Made by a program: the position numbers and the translations under genes. Shown piece by piece: positions 30,425 to 39,200 of a stretch of 39,865 bases of DNA. The DNA comes from Caldisericota bacterium (GTDB lineage: Bacteria > Bipolaricaulota > Bipolaricaulia > Bipolaricaulales > Bipolaricaulaceae): the NCBI GenBank assembly GCA_013151115.1, contig JAADIW010000065.1, positions 1 through 39,865 on the forward strand, read 5' to 3'. Positions within the stretch are counted from its first letter, which is position 1; the number at the start of each line of letters is the position of its first letter. Under the pieces are notes generated by a model. It did no database searches, was not told the origin of the DNA, and was given only the letters and a program-made list of their open reading frames with translations.

Positions 30425-31958
30425 GCTCCGCCCGCCCCAGGGACCGCAGGATCTCCCGGTGGGTCACGATGCCCACCAACCTCCCCGACCGGTCCACCAC
30501 CGGGAAGCTCGGGTGCCCGGTCCTCTCCATCCGCGCCCGTACCTCCGCCACGGCGGCGTCCTCGGGGACGACCTCGACGCTCCGGCGCATGACGTCGGAG
30601 ACGGTGTGTAGCCGCAGCCAATTGATCTCCATCTCCGGGGAGAGCCGTATCCCCCGACGCGAGAGCTTCAGGGTGTAGATCGTCTCCCGGGAGACCGACC
30701 AGGCCACCACGTCGGCCACGACGCAGGCGAACATCAACGGGAGGATGATCTCGTAGTTGCGGGTCATCTCGAACAACATCACGATGGAGCTCAGAGTGGC
30801 GCGGCTCGCCGCGGAGAAGACCGCGGCCATCCCCACCAGGGCGTACGCCGGGTAGGGCGCGGTGATGCCAGGGAGGAGGAGGTTCATCGCCACCCCGAAA
30901 GAGGCACCGAACGCGGCCCCCACGAACAACGACGGCGCGAATACCCCCCCTGACCCCCCTGACCCCAGCGTGATCGCCAGTGCCAGCATCTTGGCCAGCG
31001 AGAGGCCCAAGAAGGCCCCCGCGGCCTCGGGGACGGGGGGAAGCGTCCCGGCCAGGATTCGATCCACCGTCTCGTAGCCCGTCCCGAGGACCTGGGGCAC
31101 GGCCAACGCGATGGCCCCGAGGAGGAGTCCTCCCAGCGCGGCCTTGGCGGGCACCGGGATCCGGACGAGGTCGAAGAGGTCCTCGACCCCGTACAGGAGC
31201 CGGGTCTCGGCCAGACCCACCAGCGCGGCCCCCAGTCCCAGGCCGAGGTAGAGGAGCAGCTCCCAGGGCGACCTCAACGAATAGGGCGGCACCGCGAACG
31301 CGGGCTCCGGACCGAGGAAGGCCCGGGAGATCATGGTGGCGATGGTGGAGGAGATGACCAGGGGAACGAAGGAACGGGTGCGGAGCTCGACCAGGATCAC
31401 CTCCACGCTGAAGATCACCCCGGCCAGGGGGGCGTTGAAGGTCGCGGCGATCCCCCCGGCGGCGCCGCATCCCACGAGCACCTTCAGCTCGCCCGGCGGG
31501 AGCTTCAGGAACTGTCCGATAGCGCTTCCCAGGGCGCTCCCGATCTGGACGATGGGCCCCTCGCGGCCGGCGGATCCCCCGGTGCCGATGCAGATCCCGG
31601 AGGCGAGTATCTTCGCCAACGCCACCCGGGGACGGATCCTCCCCCCCTGAGTGGCCACCGCGGCCATCACCTCGGGGACCCCGTGGCCCCGGGTCTCCGG
31701 GGCCAGATACCGGGTGATGAGCCCCACGAGGAACCCCCCGAGCGCGGGGACCAGCACGGCCCAGGCCCCGAGCCCGTGTTCGGAGGGCGGGAGATAGGCC
31801 CGCGAGAGGGTCCGGTAATACGCGAGGTCGCCCACCCAGAAGATGAACCAGCGGAAGAGGACGGCCCCGAACCCCGCCAGGGCCCCGATGGCCACGGCGA
31901 GGCCGCACAGACGCAGATTGACCCGGAAGATCCGCGCCCAGGAGCCCCTCGTGCCCAT
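30378..31958 (-). CDS. ClC-family chloride channel with CBS domain, C-terminally frameshifted
   Basis: An inner-membrane chloride channel or transporter with about 10 or more membrane helices. The filter motifs are GHGVPE (91-96, for the usual GSGIP), GREGP (131-135, with the gating glutamate) and GGVFAPS. In the segment FSVEV (183-187) the position of the E. coli proton glutamate E203 is valine, as in channels rather than H+ antiporters. A first CBS segment follows (VMRRSVEVVPEDAAVAEV), then the frame runs out after 526 residues with an unrelated basic tail. I start at ATG 31958, 7 bases after the -10, suggesting a leaderless mRNA; an in-frame TTG at 31994 overlaps the promoter. Confidence 0.88.
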   Translation of the reverse strand: MGTRGSWARIFRVNLRLCGLAVAIGALAGFGAVLFRWFIFWVGDLAYYRTLSRAYLPPSEHGLGAWAVLVPALGGFLVGLITRYLAPETRGHGVPEVMAAVATQGGRIRPRVALAKILASGICIGTGGSAGREGPIVQIGSALGSAIGQFLKLPPGELKVLVGCGAAGGIAATFNAPLAGVIFSVEVILVELRTRSFVPLVISSTIATMISRAFLGPEPAFAVPPYSLRSPWELLLYLGLGLGAALVGLAETRLLYGVEDLFDLVRIPVPAKAALGGLLLGAIALAVPQVLGTGYETVDRILAGTLPPVPEAAGAFLGLSLAKMLALAITLGSGGSGGVFAPSLFVGAAFGASFGVAMNLLLPGITAPYPAYALVGMAAVFSAASRATLSSIVMLFEMTRNYEIILPLMFACVVADVVAWSVSRETIYTLKLSRRGIRLSPEMEINWLRLHTVSDVMRRSVEVVPEDAAVAEVRARMERTGHPSFPVVDRSGRLVGIVTHREILRSLGRAERPGRDRGAKPRRGLP

Positions 31959-31965
31959 CCCGGGG

Positions 31966-31994
31966 AGTATAAGGAGCCGCGATCCCTTCAACAA
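31966..31994 (-). promoter_or_regulatory. Promoter of the ClC gene (leaderless candidate)
   Basis: On the minus strand TTGTTG (31994-31989), a 17-base spacer and TATACT (31971-31966); only 7 bases separate it from ATG 31958, so transcription would begin at the start codon. No ribosome site is present. Confidence 0.6.
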
Positions 31995-32004
31995 AAGGGA
32001 ACCG

Positions 32005-32032
32005 TTGTCCCGGGGGGCTTCCGTGGTAAGAT
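32005..32032 (+). promoter_or_regulatory. Promoter of the DUF4139 gene
   Basis: TTGTCC (32005-32010), a 16-base spacer and TAAGAT (32027-32032). It is back to back with the ClC promoter, 10 bases apart. Confidence 0.5.
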
Positions 32033-32068
32033 AAGCGCGAACGCGATATCGAGGGGCGGTGATTCTCC

Positions 32069-33277
32069 ATGCGTTATCTCTGGGTCTTCGTGTTCTCCCT
32101 GGGGGTCATGGCTTCGGCGGCGGAGGTGACCCTGTACCAGGGGGGCTTCGCCTTTGTTGAGGAGCAAAAGGCCCTGGAACCCGTGGGCGAGGGGATCGCC
32201 CTGGTGCCGGGCCTGCCCACGACCATCGTGCTCGGGTCCCTCGCGTGGGAAGGGGTCGAGGCGAGCGAATGGCGCCTCGTGCCTCCGAAACGCGGCCTGG
32301 AGGCCCTGATCGGGGAGGAGGTCCTCGTGAGCTACGCCGGCCGGACCGCGCGCGGCGTGCTCCTCTCCCTCGAGGGCGGGCTCCTCCTCGAGACCCCGGA
32401 GGGGTACCTCCTCATCCCGGAGTACGAGAGCGTGCTCGCCCCGGTGAAGCCGGGCTCGGGTGACCTCCCCGCGCTGGAGCTCGTGCTGGCCGGGCCCGCG
32501 CCCGAGGAGATCACGCTGCGGTACCTGGTTCGGGGGCTCTCCTGGGAGGCGAGCTATATCGGGCTCTACCGCGATGGAAGGCTCGTCCTCCGCGGGATCG
32601 CGACGCTGCGCAACGGATGCGGGGTAGACTTCACCGACGTTTCCCTCGTGGCCGGCGAGGTGTTCGGCCCGCGGGAAGGGGAGAGCTACGGGGCCAAGGG
32701 GATCATGCCCCTCGCCGCCGCGCCGGAGGTGACCCCCGTGGGCGAATACCACCGCTACCGCCTCCCCGGACCGGTGGATCTCCGCCAGGGGGAGACGTCG
32801 GTGGAGTACCTCCCGGACACCGCGGTGGCGGCGGAGGAGGTATTTCGTTTCACCCGCGGCTCGGTCCTCTTCGTCCTCAGGTTCGAGAACACCACCGGGC
32901 TCCCCCTCCCCGCGGGGACGGTGCGGGTCTTCGGCGCGGATGCCTTCCTGGGGGAGGCCGCCATCGGCCATACCCCGGCGGGGGAGGAGGTGGAGCTCCC
33001 CCTGGGCGCGGCGTTCGATCTAGTGGGCGAACGGCTCCAGACCGAGTACGTGCGCCTGGCCGAGGACCGCTACCGCGAGGGCTATAGGATCGTGATCCGG
33101 TCGGCGAAGAAAGAGCCCGTGACCGTGGAGATCATCGAGGAGATGAGGGGTGAGTGGCGGATCACGGATTCTTCCCTCCCCTACGAAATCCTCGATGCCC
33201 ACCGGGTGCTCTTCCGGCTCGCCGTGCCCCCGGAGGGGGAGGCAGAGCTCACTTATACGGTGGAGTACACCTACTGA
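32069..33277 (+). CDS. Exported DUF4139 domain protein
   Basis: A 402-residue protein with a signal peptide (about 1-18, cut after ASA) and no other membrane segment, so probably periplasmic or surface-exposed. The N-terminal part (VTLYQGGFAFVEEQKAL, then LVPGLPTTIV) and the later LRYLVRGLSWEASYIGLY, GIATLRNGCGVDFTDVSLVAGEV and VEIIEEMRGEWRI stretches match the beta-rich DUF4139 family, whose function is unknown. Relatives begin with the same 'extra-cytoplasmic glue' beta domain. Ribosome site is weak. It starts a plus-strand run followed closely by the 68-residue gene and the phosphohexomutase. Confidence 0.8.
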   Translation: MRYLWVFVFSLGVMASAAEVTLYQGGFAFVEEQKALEPVGEGIALVPGLPTTIVLGSLAWEGVEASEWRLVPPKRGLEALIGEEVLVSYAGRTARGVLLSLEGGLLLETPEGYLLIPEYESVLAPVKPGSGDLPALELVLAGPAPEEITLRYLVRGLSWEASYIGLYRDGRLVLRGIATLRNGCGVDFTDVSLVAGEVFGPREGESYGAKGIMPLAAAPEVTPVGEYHRYRLPGPVDLRQGETSVEYLPDTAVAAEEVFRFTRGSVLFVLRFENTTGLPLPAGTVRVFGADAFLGEAAIGHTPAGEEVELPLGAAFDLVGERLQTEYVRLAEDRYREGYRIVIRSAKKEPVTVEIIEEMRGEWRITDSSLPYEILDAHRVLFRLAVPPEGEAELTYTVEYTY

Positions 33278-33302
33278 GGACACCGAAAGGCGAGGGCTGG
33301 AC

Positions 33303-33509
33303 GTGGACGAGGAAAGAACCCTGGCCCTGAGGGCCAGTTACAAGAAGGCCATAGAACAGGCGTTGGAGCGGGTGCCGGTGCGGAACGGCGTCGCCCGGGT
33401 GCACGATCTGTGGCTCGAGACGGCGATCCCGAAAGACCTTATCATTGAGCTCCTGAAGGAAAACGAGATCAGGTTTCCCCCTCACGTGAAGAGGGTGGAG
33501 CTCCGTTAG
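33303..33509 (+). CDS. Small protein of 68 residues, unknown, possible helix-turn-helix
   Basis: I do not recognise this gene. GTG 33303 follows GAGGG by 6 bases, 25 bases after the upstream stop and 9 bases before the phosphohexomutase start, so it is in the same transcript. The sequence is charged and helical: KKAIEQALERVPVRNGVARV, then DLWLETAIPKDLIIELL, then KENEIRFPPHVKRVELR. The middle part looks like a short winged-helix or helix-turn-helix unit, but the similarity is faint. The coding frame has the base pattern of its neighbours, which supports a real gene. Confidence 0.6.
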   Translation: MDEERTLALRASYKKAIEQALERVPVRNGVARVHDLWLETAIPKDLIIELLKENEIRFPPHVKRVELR

Positions 33510-33518
33510 GAGGGACCC

Positions 33519-34976
33519 GTGGCACAGACGATCCGTTTCGGCACCGACGGTTGGCGTGGGGTGATCGCCCGGGATTTCACGTTCGACAACGTGGCCCGCG
33601 TCGCGGCCGCCACCGCCCGCTACCTCGCGGACCCCGCCCGCAGGGACCTCCCCTTCTACCGCGACTGGGGCGTGCCCTATCGGGGGCCCGAGGCCGGGGT
33701 TGTGGTGGGCTACGACACCCGCTTCCTCTCGCGGGAGTTCGCCGAGACCGTGGCCCGCGTGCTCGCGGCCGAGGGGATCCCCGCGGCGCTCACCGACGCC
33801 CCGGTGCCCACCCCCGCCCTCTCGTACATCGTGGTGGCGCGCCGGCTCGCCGGCGCGGTGATGCTCACCGCGTCCCACAACCCTCCCCGTTACAACGGGT
33901 TCAAGTTCAAGCCCGAGTACGGGGGCTCGGCCACCAAGGACGCCACTGATCTCATCGAACGGCATCTGCCCCCCCGCCCTCCGGATGTGCCCGAGGACGC
34001 GGTGGTCACGACCTCCATTCGTGAGGAGTACCTCTCGGCCCTGGAGGGGCGCGTGGACCTGAACGCGATCGGCGCCGCCCCCGTACACGTGGTGGTCGAT
34101 CCCATGTACGGCTCCGCCCAGGGTTACTTGGCGGAGCTCCTCCGCGCGCACGGGATCCCGTTCACCGCGATCCGTTCGCGCATCGACCCCCTGTTCGGGG
34201 GGAAGAAGCCCGAACCCCTGCCGGAGTTCATGGGGCCCACCCGGGCCGTGATCCGGTCGCTCAGGGGCCGGGTCCGTCGGAGGATCCTCGTGGGCCTGAT
34301 CACCGACGGCGACGGTGACCGGGCCGCGTCCATGGACGAGGACGGGAACTTCCTCGACACCCACCGCACCTCGTCCCTCATCCTCTGGCACCTGATCCGC
34401 AACCGCGGCGAGCGCGGCCTGGTACTGAAGTCGTTCGCCCTCACGGACCTCATCAGGAAGATCGCCGAGGACGCGGGGCTCGAGGTCCGGGAGATAAAGA
34501 TCGGGTTCAAGTGGGCAGTTGAGGGCCTGGTGAAGCGGGAGGCCATATTCGGGGGCGAGGAATCGGGGGGGTACGGCTACAGATGGCATCTGCCCGAGCG
34601 CGACGGGATGCTGGCGGGCCTCCTGTTGCTCGAGCTCATCGCCGCCGAAGGGAAGGGCCTGGGGAAGCTCCTCGCGGAGCTGTTCCGCCGCTACGGCCCC
34701 CATTACTACGACCGGGTGGACATGGAGCTGCCGGAGCGGGCCGAGGTGGTGGAGCGCATCATGGCCGCGCCCCCGGAGTCCGTCGCGGGGAGGAAGGTGG
34801 TCGCCGTCGAGACCCTGGACGGGGTGAAGCTCCGGTTCGGAAACGGTTGGCTCCTCTTCCGGGCCTCGGGGACCGAGCCCATCCTGCGCGTCTACTGCGA
34901 GATGGAATCCCCGAAGGCGGTGGAGGAGGTGATCTCCGCCGGAACGGCCCTGGCCAAGGAGGTAGCCCATGGGTGA
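33519..34976 (+). CDS. Phosphoglucomutase/phosphomannomutase family protein
   Basis: A 485-residue alpha-D-phosphohexomutase that interconverts hexose 1- and 6-phosphates. The four family motifs are intact: the phosphoserine loop [13 protein letters not shown] (Ser 119), the metal loop TDGDGDR, the sugar-recognition loop GGEESGGYG and the phosphate-binding loop [13 protein letters not shown]. The N-terminal RFGTDGWRG is typical. The start is GTG 33519 behind AGGAGGG. It overlaps leuS by 8 bp. With the heptose-nucleotide genes further on, a role in making sugar phosphates for surface glycans is plausible; whether glucose, mannose or glucosamine is preferred cannot be told. Confidence 0.9.
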   Translation: MAQTIRFGTDGWRGVIARDFTFDNVARVAAATARYLADPARRDLPFYRDWGVPYRGPEAGVVVGYDTRFLSREFAETVARVLAAEGIPAALTDAPVPTPALSYIVVARRLAGAVMLTASHNPPRYNGFKFKPEYGGSATKDATDLIERHLPPRPPDVPEDAVVTTSIREEYLSALEGRVDLNAIGAAPVHVVVDPMYGSAQGYLAELLRAHGIPFTAIRSRIDPLFGGKKPEPLPEFMGPTRAVIRSLRGRVRRRILVGLITDGDGDRAASMDEDGNFLDTHRTSSLILWHLIRNRGERGLVLKSFALTDLIRKIAEDAGLEVREIKIGFKWAVEGLVKREAIFGGEESGGYGYRWHLPERDGMLAGLLLLELIAAEGKGLGKLLAELFRRYGPHYYDRVDMELPERAEVVERIMAAPPESVAGRKVVAVETLDGVKLRFGNGWLLFRASGTEPILRVYCEMESPKAVEEVISAGTALAKEVAHG

Positions 34977-37854
34977 ACCGTACAACCCCAAGGAGATCGA
35001 GGCGCGCTGGAAGGACTTCTGGTGGGAACGTGGCTTCTTCAGGGCCGACATCCACGATACCGAACGCAAGTTCTACTATCTCAACATGTTCCCCTATCCC
35101 TCGGCCAAGCCCCACGTGGGCCACGGCCGGAACTACATCCTTGGGGACGCCATCACGCGCTACCTCCTCATGCGGGGCTACAACGTCCTGAACCCCATGG
35201 GATGGGACGCCTTCGGCCTCCCGGCGGAAAACCAGGCCATCCGCCACGGGATCCACCCCCGCGACTGGACCATGCGCAACATCGCCGAGTTCAAACGCCA
35301 GTTCCGCGACTGGGGGGTAGTGTTCGATTGGGATCGGGAGATCGCCACCTGCGAGCCCGAGTACTACAAATGGACCCAGTGGATCTTCCTCAAGCTCTAC
35401 GAGCACGGCCTCGCCTACCGGGCGGAGGCGGAGGTGAACTACTGCCCCACCTGTGACACGGTGCTCGCCAACGAACAGGCCGCCGGCGGTCGGTGCGAGC
35501 GGTGCAACACCCCGGTGGAGAAGAAGACCCTCACCCAGTGGTTCTTCCGGATCACCGCCTATGCCGAGGAGCTCCTGCGGGACCTGGACGACCTGGATTG
35601 GCCCGAACACGTCAAGACGATGCAGCGGAACTGGATCGGACGCTCCGAGGGGGCGAACGTCGTCTTCCGGAGCGAGCGCGGCGACGAGATCACCGTCTTC
35701 ACCACCCGCCCGGACACCCTGTGGGGGGCCACCTTCATGGTGCTCGCCCCGGAGCACCCGCTGGTGGAAAAGCTCACCGCCCCCGAGAGGCGTGCCGAGG
35801 TGGAGGAGTACAAGCGGTTCGCCGCCCGCCAGACGGAGGTGGAGCGGCTGTCCACGGAGAAGGAGAAGACCGGCGTCTTCATCGGGGCCTACGCCGTAAA
35901 CCCCGTCAACGGGGCCCGCATCCCCATCTGGATCGCGGATTACGTCCTCATGACCTACGGCACCGGGGCCATCATGGCCGTCCCCGCACACGACGCCCGC
36001 GACTTCGAGTTCGCCCTGAAGTTCGGGATCCCGGTGATCCCGGTGATCGCCCCGCCGGGAGGGAAAGCCAAGAGCTACGTGATGGCGGGGACCTACCGGG
36101 AGGGCCTCCCCGGGGCCCTGAGGGAGGCGGGGTTCGCGTTCGAGGAGAGGGACGGGGCCCTCTACGTGACCCTGGACGAGGGGGACCGTGAACGCTACAT
36201 CGACCTCGTCCGGCGATACATCCTCCCCGGCTCGTGGACGGAGGTGATCGGGGCCGGCTGGCAGTTCGTCTTTTCGGACTCCGTCCTGAACGTGGGCTCC
36301 ATCGAGGAGGAGAAGGCCGTCCTGGATAAGTGCAGGGAGCTCGAACCGAGCATCCGTGACAAGCGCACCGTGGCCGAGATGCTGTGGGAGGTGGAGTTCT
36401 ACCGCGATCTCCTCTTCCACGATCAGCGCGGCACGATGATCAACTCCGGTCCCCTGACGGGCACCCCCGGCGACGAGGCCGTGAAGCGAACCACCGAGTG
36501 GCTCGAGGAGCAGGGCATCGGAAAATTCGCGGTGAACTACCGGTTGCGCGACTGGCTCATCTCCCGACAGCGCTACTGGGGCGCCCCGATACCCATCGTC
36601 TACTGCGACAAGTGCGGGATCGTCCCGGTGCCGGAGGAGGAACTCCCGGTCCTCCTCCCGGAGGTGGAACGGATCGGCCTCAAGGGGCTCGCGGAGATCC
36701 CGGAGTTCGTGAACACCACCTGTCCGACGTGCGGGGGACCCGCCCGCAGAGAGACGGACACCATGGATACCTTCGTCGACTCCTCGTGGTACTACCTGCG
36801 CTACATCTCGCCACACGACGACGACAAGCCCTTCGATCCCGAGCTCGTGAACGCATGGCTCCCCGTGGATCTCTATGTCGGCGGGGTGGAGCACGCCATC
36901 CTTCATCTCCTCTACTCCCGGTTCATCACCAAGGCCCTGCGCGACCTGGGGTATCTGTCCTTCGGGGAGCCGTTCGCGCGGCTCTTCACCCAGGGGATGA
37001 TCACCTACCCCGCTTACTGGTGTCCCGAACACCGCTGGATCCCGCCCGCCGAGGTGGCGGAGGGAAAGAGATGTCCCCACTGCGGCCGGGACCTCGAGGT
37101 CTCGGTGGTGGCCATGTCGAAATCGAAGCTTAACGTGGTCTCCCCCGACGAGCTCATCGAGCGGTACGGGGCCGATACCGAGCGCCTCTACACCCTGTTC
37201 ATGGGGCCGCCGGAGAAGGAGATCGAGTGGTCCGAGGAGGGCCTGCGGGGGGCGTGGAGGTTCCTCAACCGCTTCTGGGAGCTCCTCACGGGGTGGATCC
37301 CCCGCGTGAAGGACGCCCCCGCCGCGTTCGACCCCGCGGCGCTCCCCGAGGCCGCACGGGCCCTGTGGGCGAAGCTCAACGAAACGATCCACCGGGTGAC
37401 GCGGGAGTTCGAATCCGAGCGCTTCGGCTTCAACGTGGCCATCGCGGCGATCATGGAGTTCACCAACGCCCTGGAGGATTACCTGGCCAAGGGGGAGCCC
37501 GATCCGGCCCTGTTGCGGCGGGCCATCCGTGACCTGATCCTCCTGATCTCCCCCTTCACCCCGTTCATCGCCGAGGAGCTCTGGTCGCGGCTCGGCGAGG
37601 GCGGGGCCGTGCTCGAACAGGATTGGCCCACGTACGACGAGGAGGCCCTGAAGCTCCTCGCGGTGGAGATCCCGGTGCAGATAAACGGCAAGGTCCGCGC
37701 CCGGGTGAAGCTTCCCCACGACGTGGCCGGGGACGCCGAGGCCCTGAAGGAAGCGGTCCTCTCCGCCGAGGAGGTGAGGAGGCATCTCGCGGGGCGGGAG
37801 CTCGTCAAGGTGATAGCTGTCCCGGGGAAGCTCGTCTCCCTGGTGGTGAAATAG
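34969..37854 (+). CDS. leuS: Leucyl-tRNA synthetase
   Basis: Class I synthetase that charges tRNA-Leu. The 961-residue protein has HVGH (49-52) as the HIGH motif and AMSKSKLN (about residue 714) as a KMSKS variant in which the first lysine is alanine. The editing domain with [14 protein letters not shown] and [16 protein letters not shown] is intact, so mischarged tRNA can be cleared. Three cysteine pairs suggest zinc knuckles: [31 protein letters not shown] and a CPEH/CPHCGRD module right before AMSKS, as in thermophile enzymes. The C-terminal anticodon-binding and Leu-specific domains are complete. It is slightly longer than the usual 860-ish residues. Confidence 0.96.
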   Translation: MGEPYNPKEIEARWKDFWWERGFFRADIHDTERKFYYLNMFPYPSAKPHVGHGRNYILGDAITRYLLMRGYNVLNPMGWDAFGLPAENQAIRHGIHPRDWTMRNIAEFKRQFRDWGVVFDWDREIATCEPEYYKWTQWIFLKLYEHGLAYRAEAEVNYCPTCDTVLANEQAAGGRCERCNTPVEKKTLTQWFFRITAYAEELLRDLDDLDWPEHVKTMQRNWIGRSEGANVVFRSERGDEITVFTTRPDTLWGATFMVLAPEHPLVEKLTAPERRAEVEEYKRFAARQTEVERLSTEKEKTGVFIGAYAVNPVNGARIPIWIADYVLMTYGTGAIMAVPAHDARDFEFALKFGIPVIPVIAPPGGKAKSYVMAGTYREGLPGALREAGFAFEERDGALYVTLDEGDRERYIDLVRRYILPGSWTEVIGAGWQFVFSDSVLNVGSIEEEKAVLDKCRELEPSIRDKRTVAEMLWEVEFYRDLLFHDQRGTMINSGPLTGTPGDEAVKRTTEWLEEQGIGKFAVNYRLRDWLISRQRYWGAPIPIVYCDKCGIVPVPEEELPVLLPEVERIGLKGLAEIPEFVNTTCPTCGGPARRETDTMDTFVDSSWYYLRYISPHDDDKPFDPELVNAWLPVDLYVGGVEHAILHLLYSRFITKALRDLGYLSFGEPFARLFTQGMITYPAYWCPEHRWIPPAEVAEGKRCPHCGRDLEVSVVAMSKSKLNVVSPDELIERYGADTERLYTLFMGPPEKEIEWSEEGLRGAWRFLNRFWELLTGWIPRVKDAPAAFDPAALPEAARALWAKLNETIHRVTREFESERFGFNVAIAAIMEFTNALEDYLAKGEPDPALLRRAIRDLILLISPFTPFIAEELWSRLGEGGAVLEQDWPTYDEEALKLLAVEIPVQINGKVRARVKLPHDVAGDAEALKEAVLSAEEVRRHLAGRELVKVIAVPGKLVSLVVK

Positions 37855-37887
37855 GCGGGCCGTGGGGCCGGTCGCCCGTCGCCCAAC

Positions 37888-38442
37888 ATGAGAAAGGCGG
37901 TCTTCCTCGATCGGGACGGGGTGGTGATCAAGCAGGTGGAGGGGTACCTGGACGACCCCGGGCGGGTGGAACTCCTCCCCGGGGCGGCCGCGGCGATACG
38001 ACGGCTGCGGGACGCGGGGTTCGCCGTGGTGGTGGTCACGAACCAGGCCGGCATCGGCTACGGGCACCTCACCGAGGAGACGTTGGCGGCGATCCACGCC
38101 CGCCTGGCGGAGGAACTCTCCCGGGAGGGAACGAAGTTCGACGGGATCTACTACTGTCCCCACACGCCGCGGGACAACTGCCCCTGCCGCAAGCCGGCCC
38201 CGGGCATGCTCATGCGGGCGGCGGAGGAGCTCGGGCTGGATCTCTCCCGCTCGTACATGGTGGGCGATATGACCACCGACATCGAGGCCGGCAAACGGGC
38301 CGGCTGTTTCACCGTGCTGGTACGCACGGGATTCGGCGGCTCCGACGGCCGCTCCGATTCCGAGCCGGATGCCGTCTGCCCCGACCTCGCCGCCGCCGCC
38401 GACCTCATCCTCGCCCGTGAACGGGCCTCGGGGGATCGGTGA
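37888..38442 (+). CDS. gmhB: D-glycero-D-manno-heptose 1,7-bisphosphate 7-phosphatase
   Basis: A 184-residue HAD phosphatase that removes the 7-phosphate of heptose 1,7-bisphosphate in making activated heptose for lipopolysaccharide or surface glycans. It has the FLDRDGVV nucleophile motif (Asp 8, Asp 10), TNQAGIGYG, the zinc-binding cysteine/histidine cluster in CPHTPRDNCPCRKP typical of GmhB and the histidinol-phosphatase family, and the metal motif VGDMTTDIEAG. Histidinol phosphatase is an alternative, but the following nucleotidyltransferase and GHMP kinase favour heptose. ATG 37888 lacks a clear ribosome site. The stop overlaps the next start. Confidence 0.85.
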   Translation: MRKAVFLDRDGVVIKQVEGYLDDPGRVELLPGAAAAIRRLRDAGFAVVVVTNQAGIGYGHLTEETLAAIHARLAEELSREGTKFDGIYYCPHTPRDNCPCRKPAPGMLMRAAEELGLDLSRSYMVGDMTTDIEAGKRAGCFTVLVRTGFGGSDGRSDSEPDAVCPDLAAAADLILARERASGDR

Positions 38443-39200
38443 TGGCCCCCCGCGGATCGGCCCCCACCCCGTACGCCCTGTCCCTCACGTGCCGCCCCAA
38501 AAAGGCCGTCCTCCTCTGTGCCGGGGAGGGGACGAGGCTCCGTCCCCTGACGTACGAGATCCCGAAGCCCCTGGTGCGCGTGGGGGGGAAGCCGCTGCTG
38601 GGTTGGAACCTGGAGGTCCTCGCCGCGGCCGGCGTGGAGGAGGTCCTCATCAACCTCCATCACAAACCCGAAAGGATCATCGCTTACGTGGGGGACGGGG
38701 CGCGCTTCGGCGTTTCGATCCAGTACTCCTTCGAGGAGGAACTCCTGGGCACCGCCGGGGCCCTCGATCGGATGCGGGACCGGCTCACCGGGCCCTTCCT
38801 CGTGGTCTACGGGGACGTGGTGCTCGACGACTTCCCGTTCGAGTCGTTTTTCGCCTTTCACCGGGACCATCCCGGGATCGGGACCGTCGTCCTCCAGGAA
38901 ACCGACCGCCCGGGGGACTGCGACATCGCCGAGCTTGATCCCGGGGGCAGGATCGTCGCCTGGCATCCCGCCCCCGGCGATTTCAGGTACGGCAAGTGGG
39001 GGAACGCCGCAGTCTACCTGCTCGAGCCCCGGATCCTCTCCTACCTCCCCCGGGGGGCGCGGTGGGACTTCGTGCGCGATCTTTTCCCGGCGGTCCTCGC
39101 CGCGGGGGAGACGCTCTGGGGGTTCATATCCCCGGTGGAGCTCCTCGACATCGGGACCCCGGAGCGTCTGGAGGAGGCCCGCAGGAGGTTTGGAGGATGA
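38442..39200 (+). CDS. hddC: Sugar-1-phosphate nucleotidyltransferase, HddC-like
   Basis: A 252-residue enzyme that joins an NTP to a sugar 1-phosphate. The signature loop GEGTRLRPLTYEIPKPLVRVGGKPLLGW is near the N-terminus, followed by NLHHKPERI, GTAGALDRM, the metal-binding VVYGDVVLD and the C-terminal WGFISPVELLDIGTPERLEEA. Between gmhB and a GHMP kinase, the likely substrate is D-glycero-alpha-D-manno-heptose 1-phosphate (GDP-heptose route), but glucose or mannose 1-phosphate cannot be excluded. The start ATG 38442 overlaps the gmhB stop; it leaves an unusual tail of about 20 residues before the fold. Confidence 0.78.
   Translation: MAPRGSAPTPYALSLTCRPKKAVLLCAGEGTRLRPLTYEIPKPLVRVGGKPLLGWNLEVLAAAGVEEVLINLHHKPERIIAYVGDGARFGVSIQYSFEEELLGTAGALDRMRDRLTGPFLVVYGDVVLDDFPFESFFAFHRDHPGIGTVVLQETDRPGDCDIAELDPGGRIVAWHPAPGDFRYGKWGNAAVYLLEPRILSYLPRGARWDFVRDLFPAVLAAGETLWGFISPVELLDIGTPERLEEARRRFGG

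Noticed and set aside
30025..32070. Alternative minus-strand frame across the ClC gene.
   Set aside because: It is not the frame carrying the second CBS domain and has Pro/Gly/Arg-rich shadow composition.
34759..38163. Very long minus-strand open frame (over 1,100 codons) opposite leuS.
   Set aside because: It is antisense to a complete leuS and gmhB, rich in Gly, Pro, Arg and His with no domain; long shadow frames are expected at this GC content.
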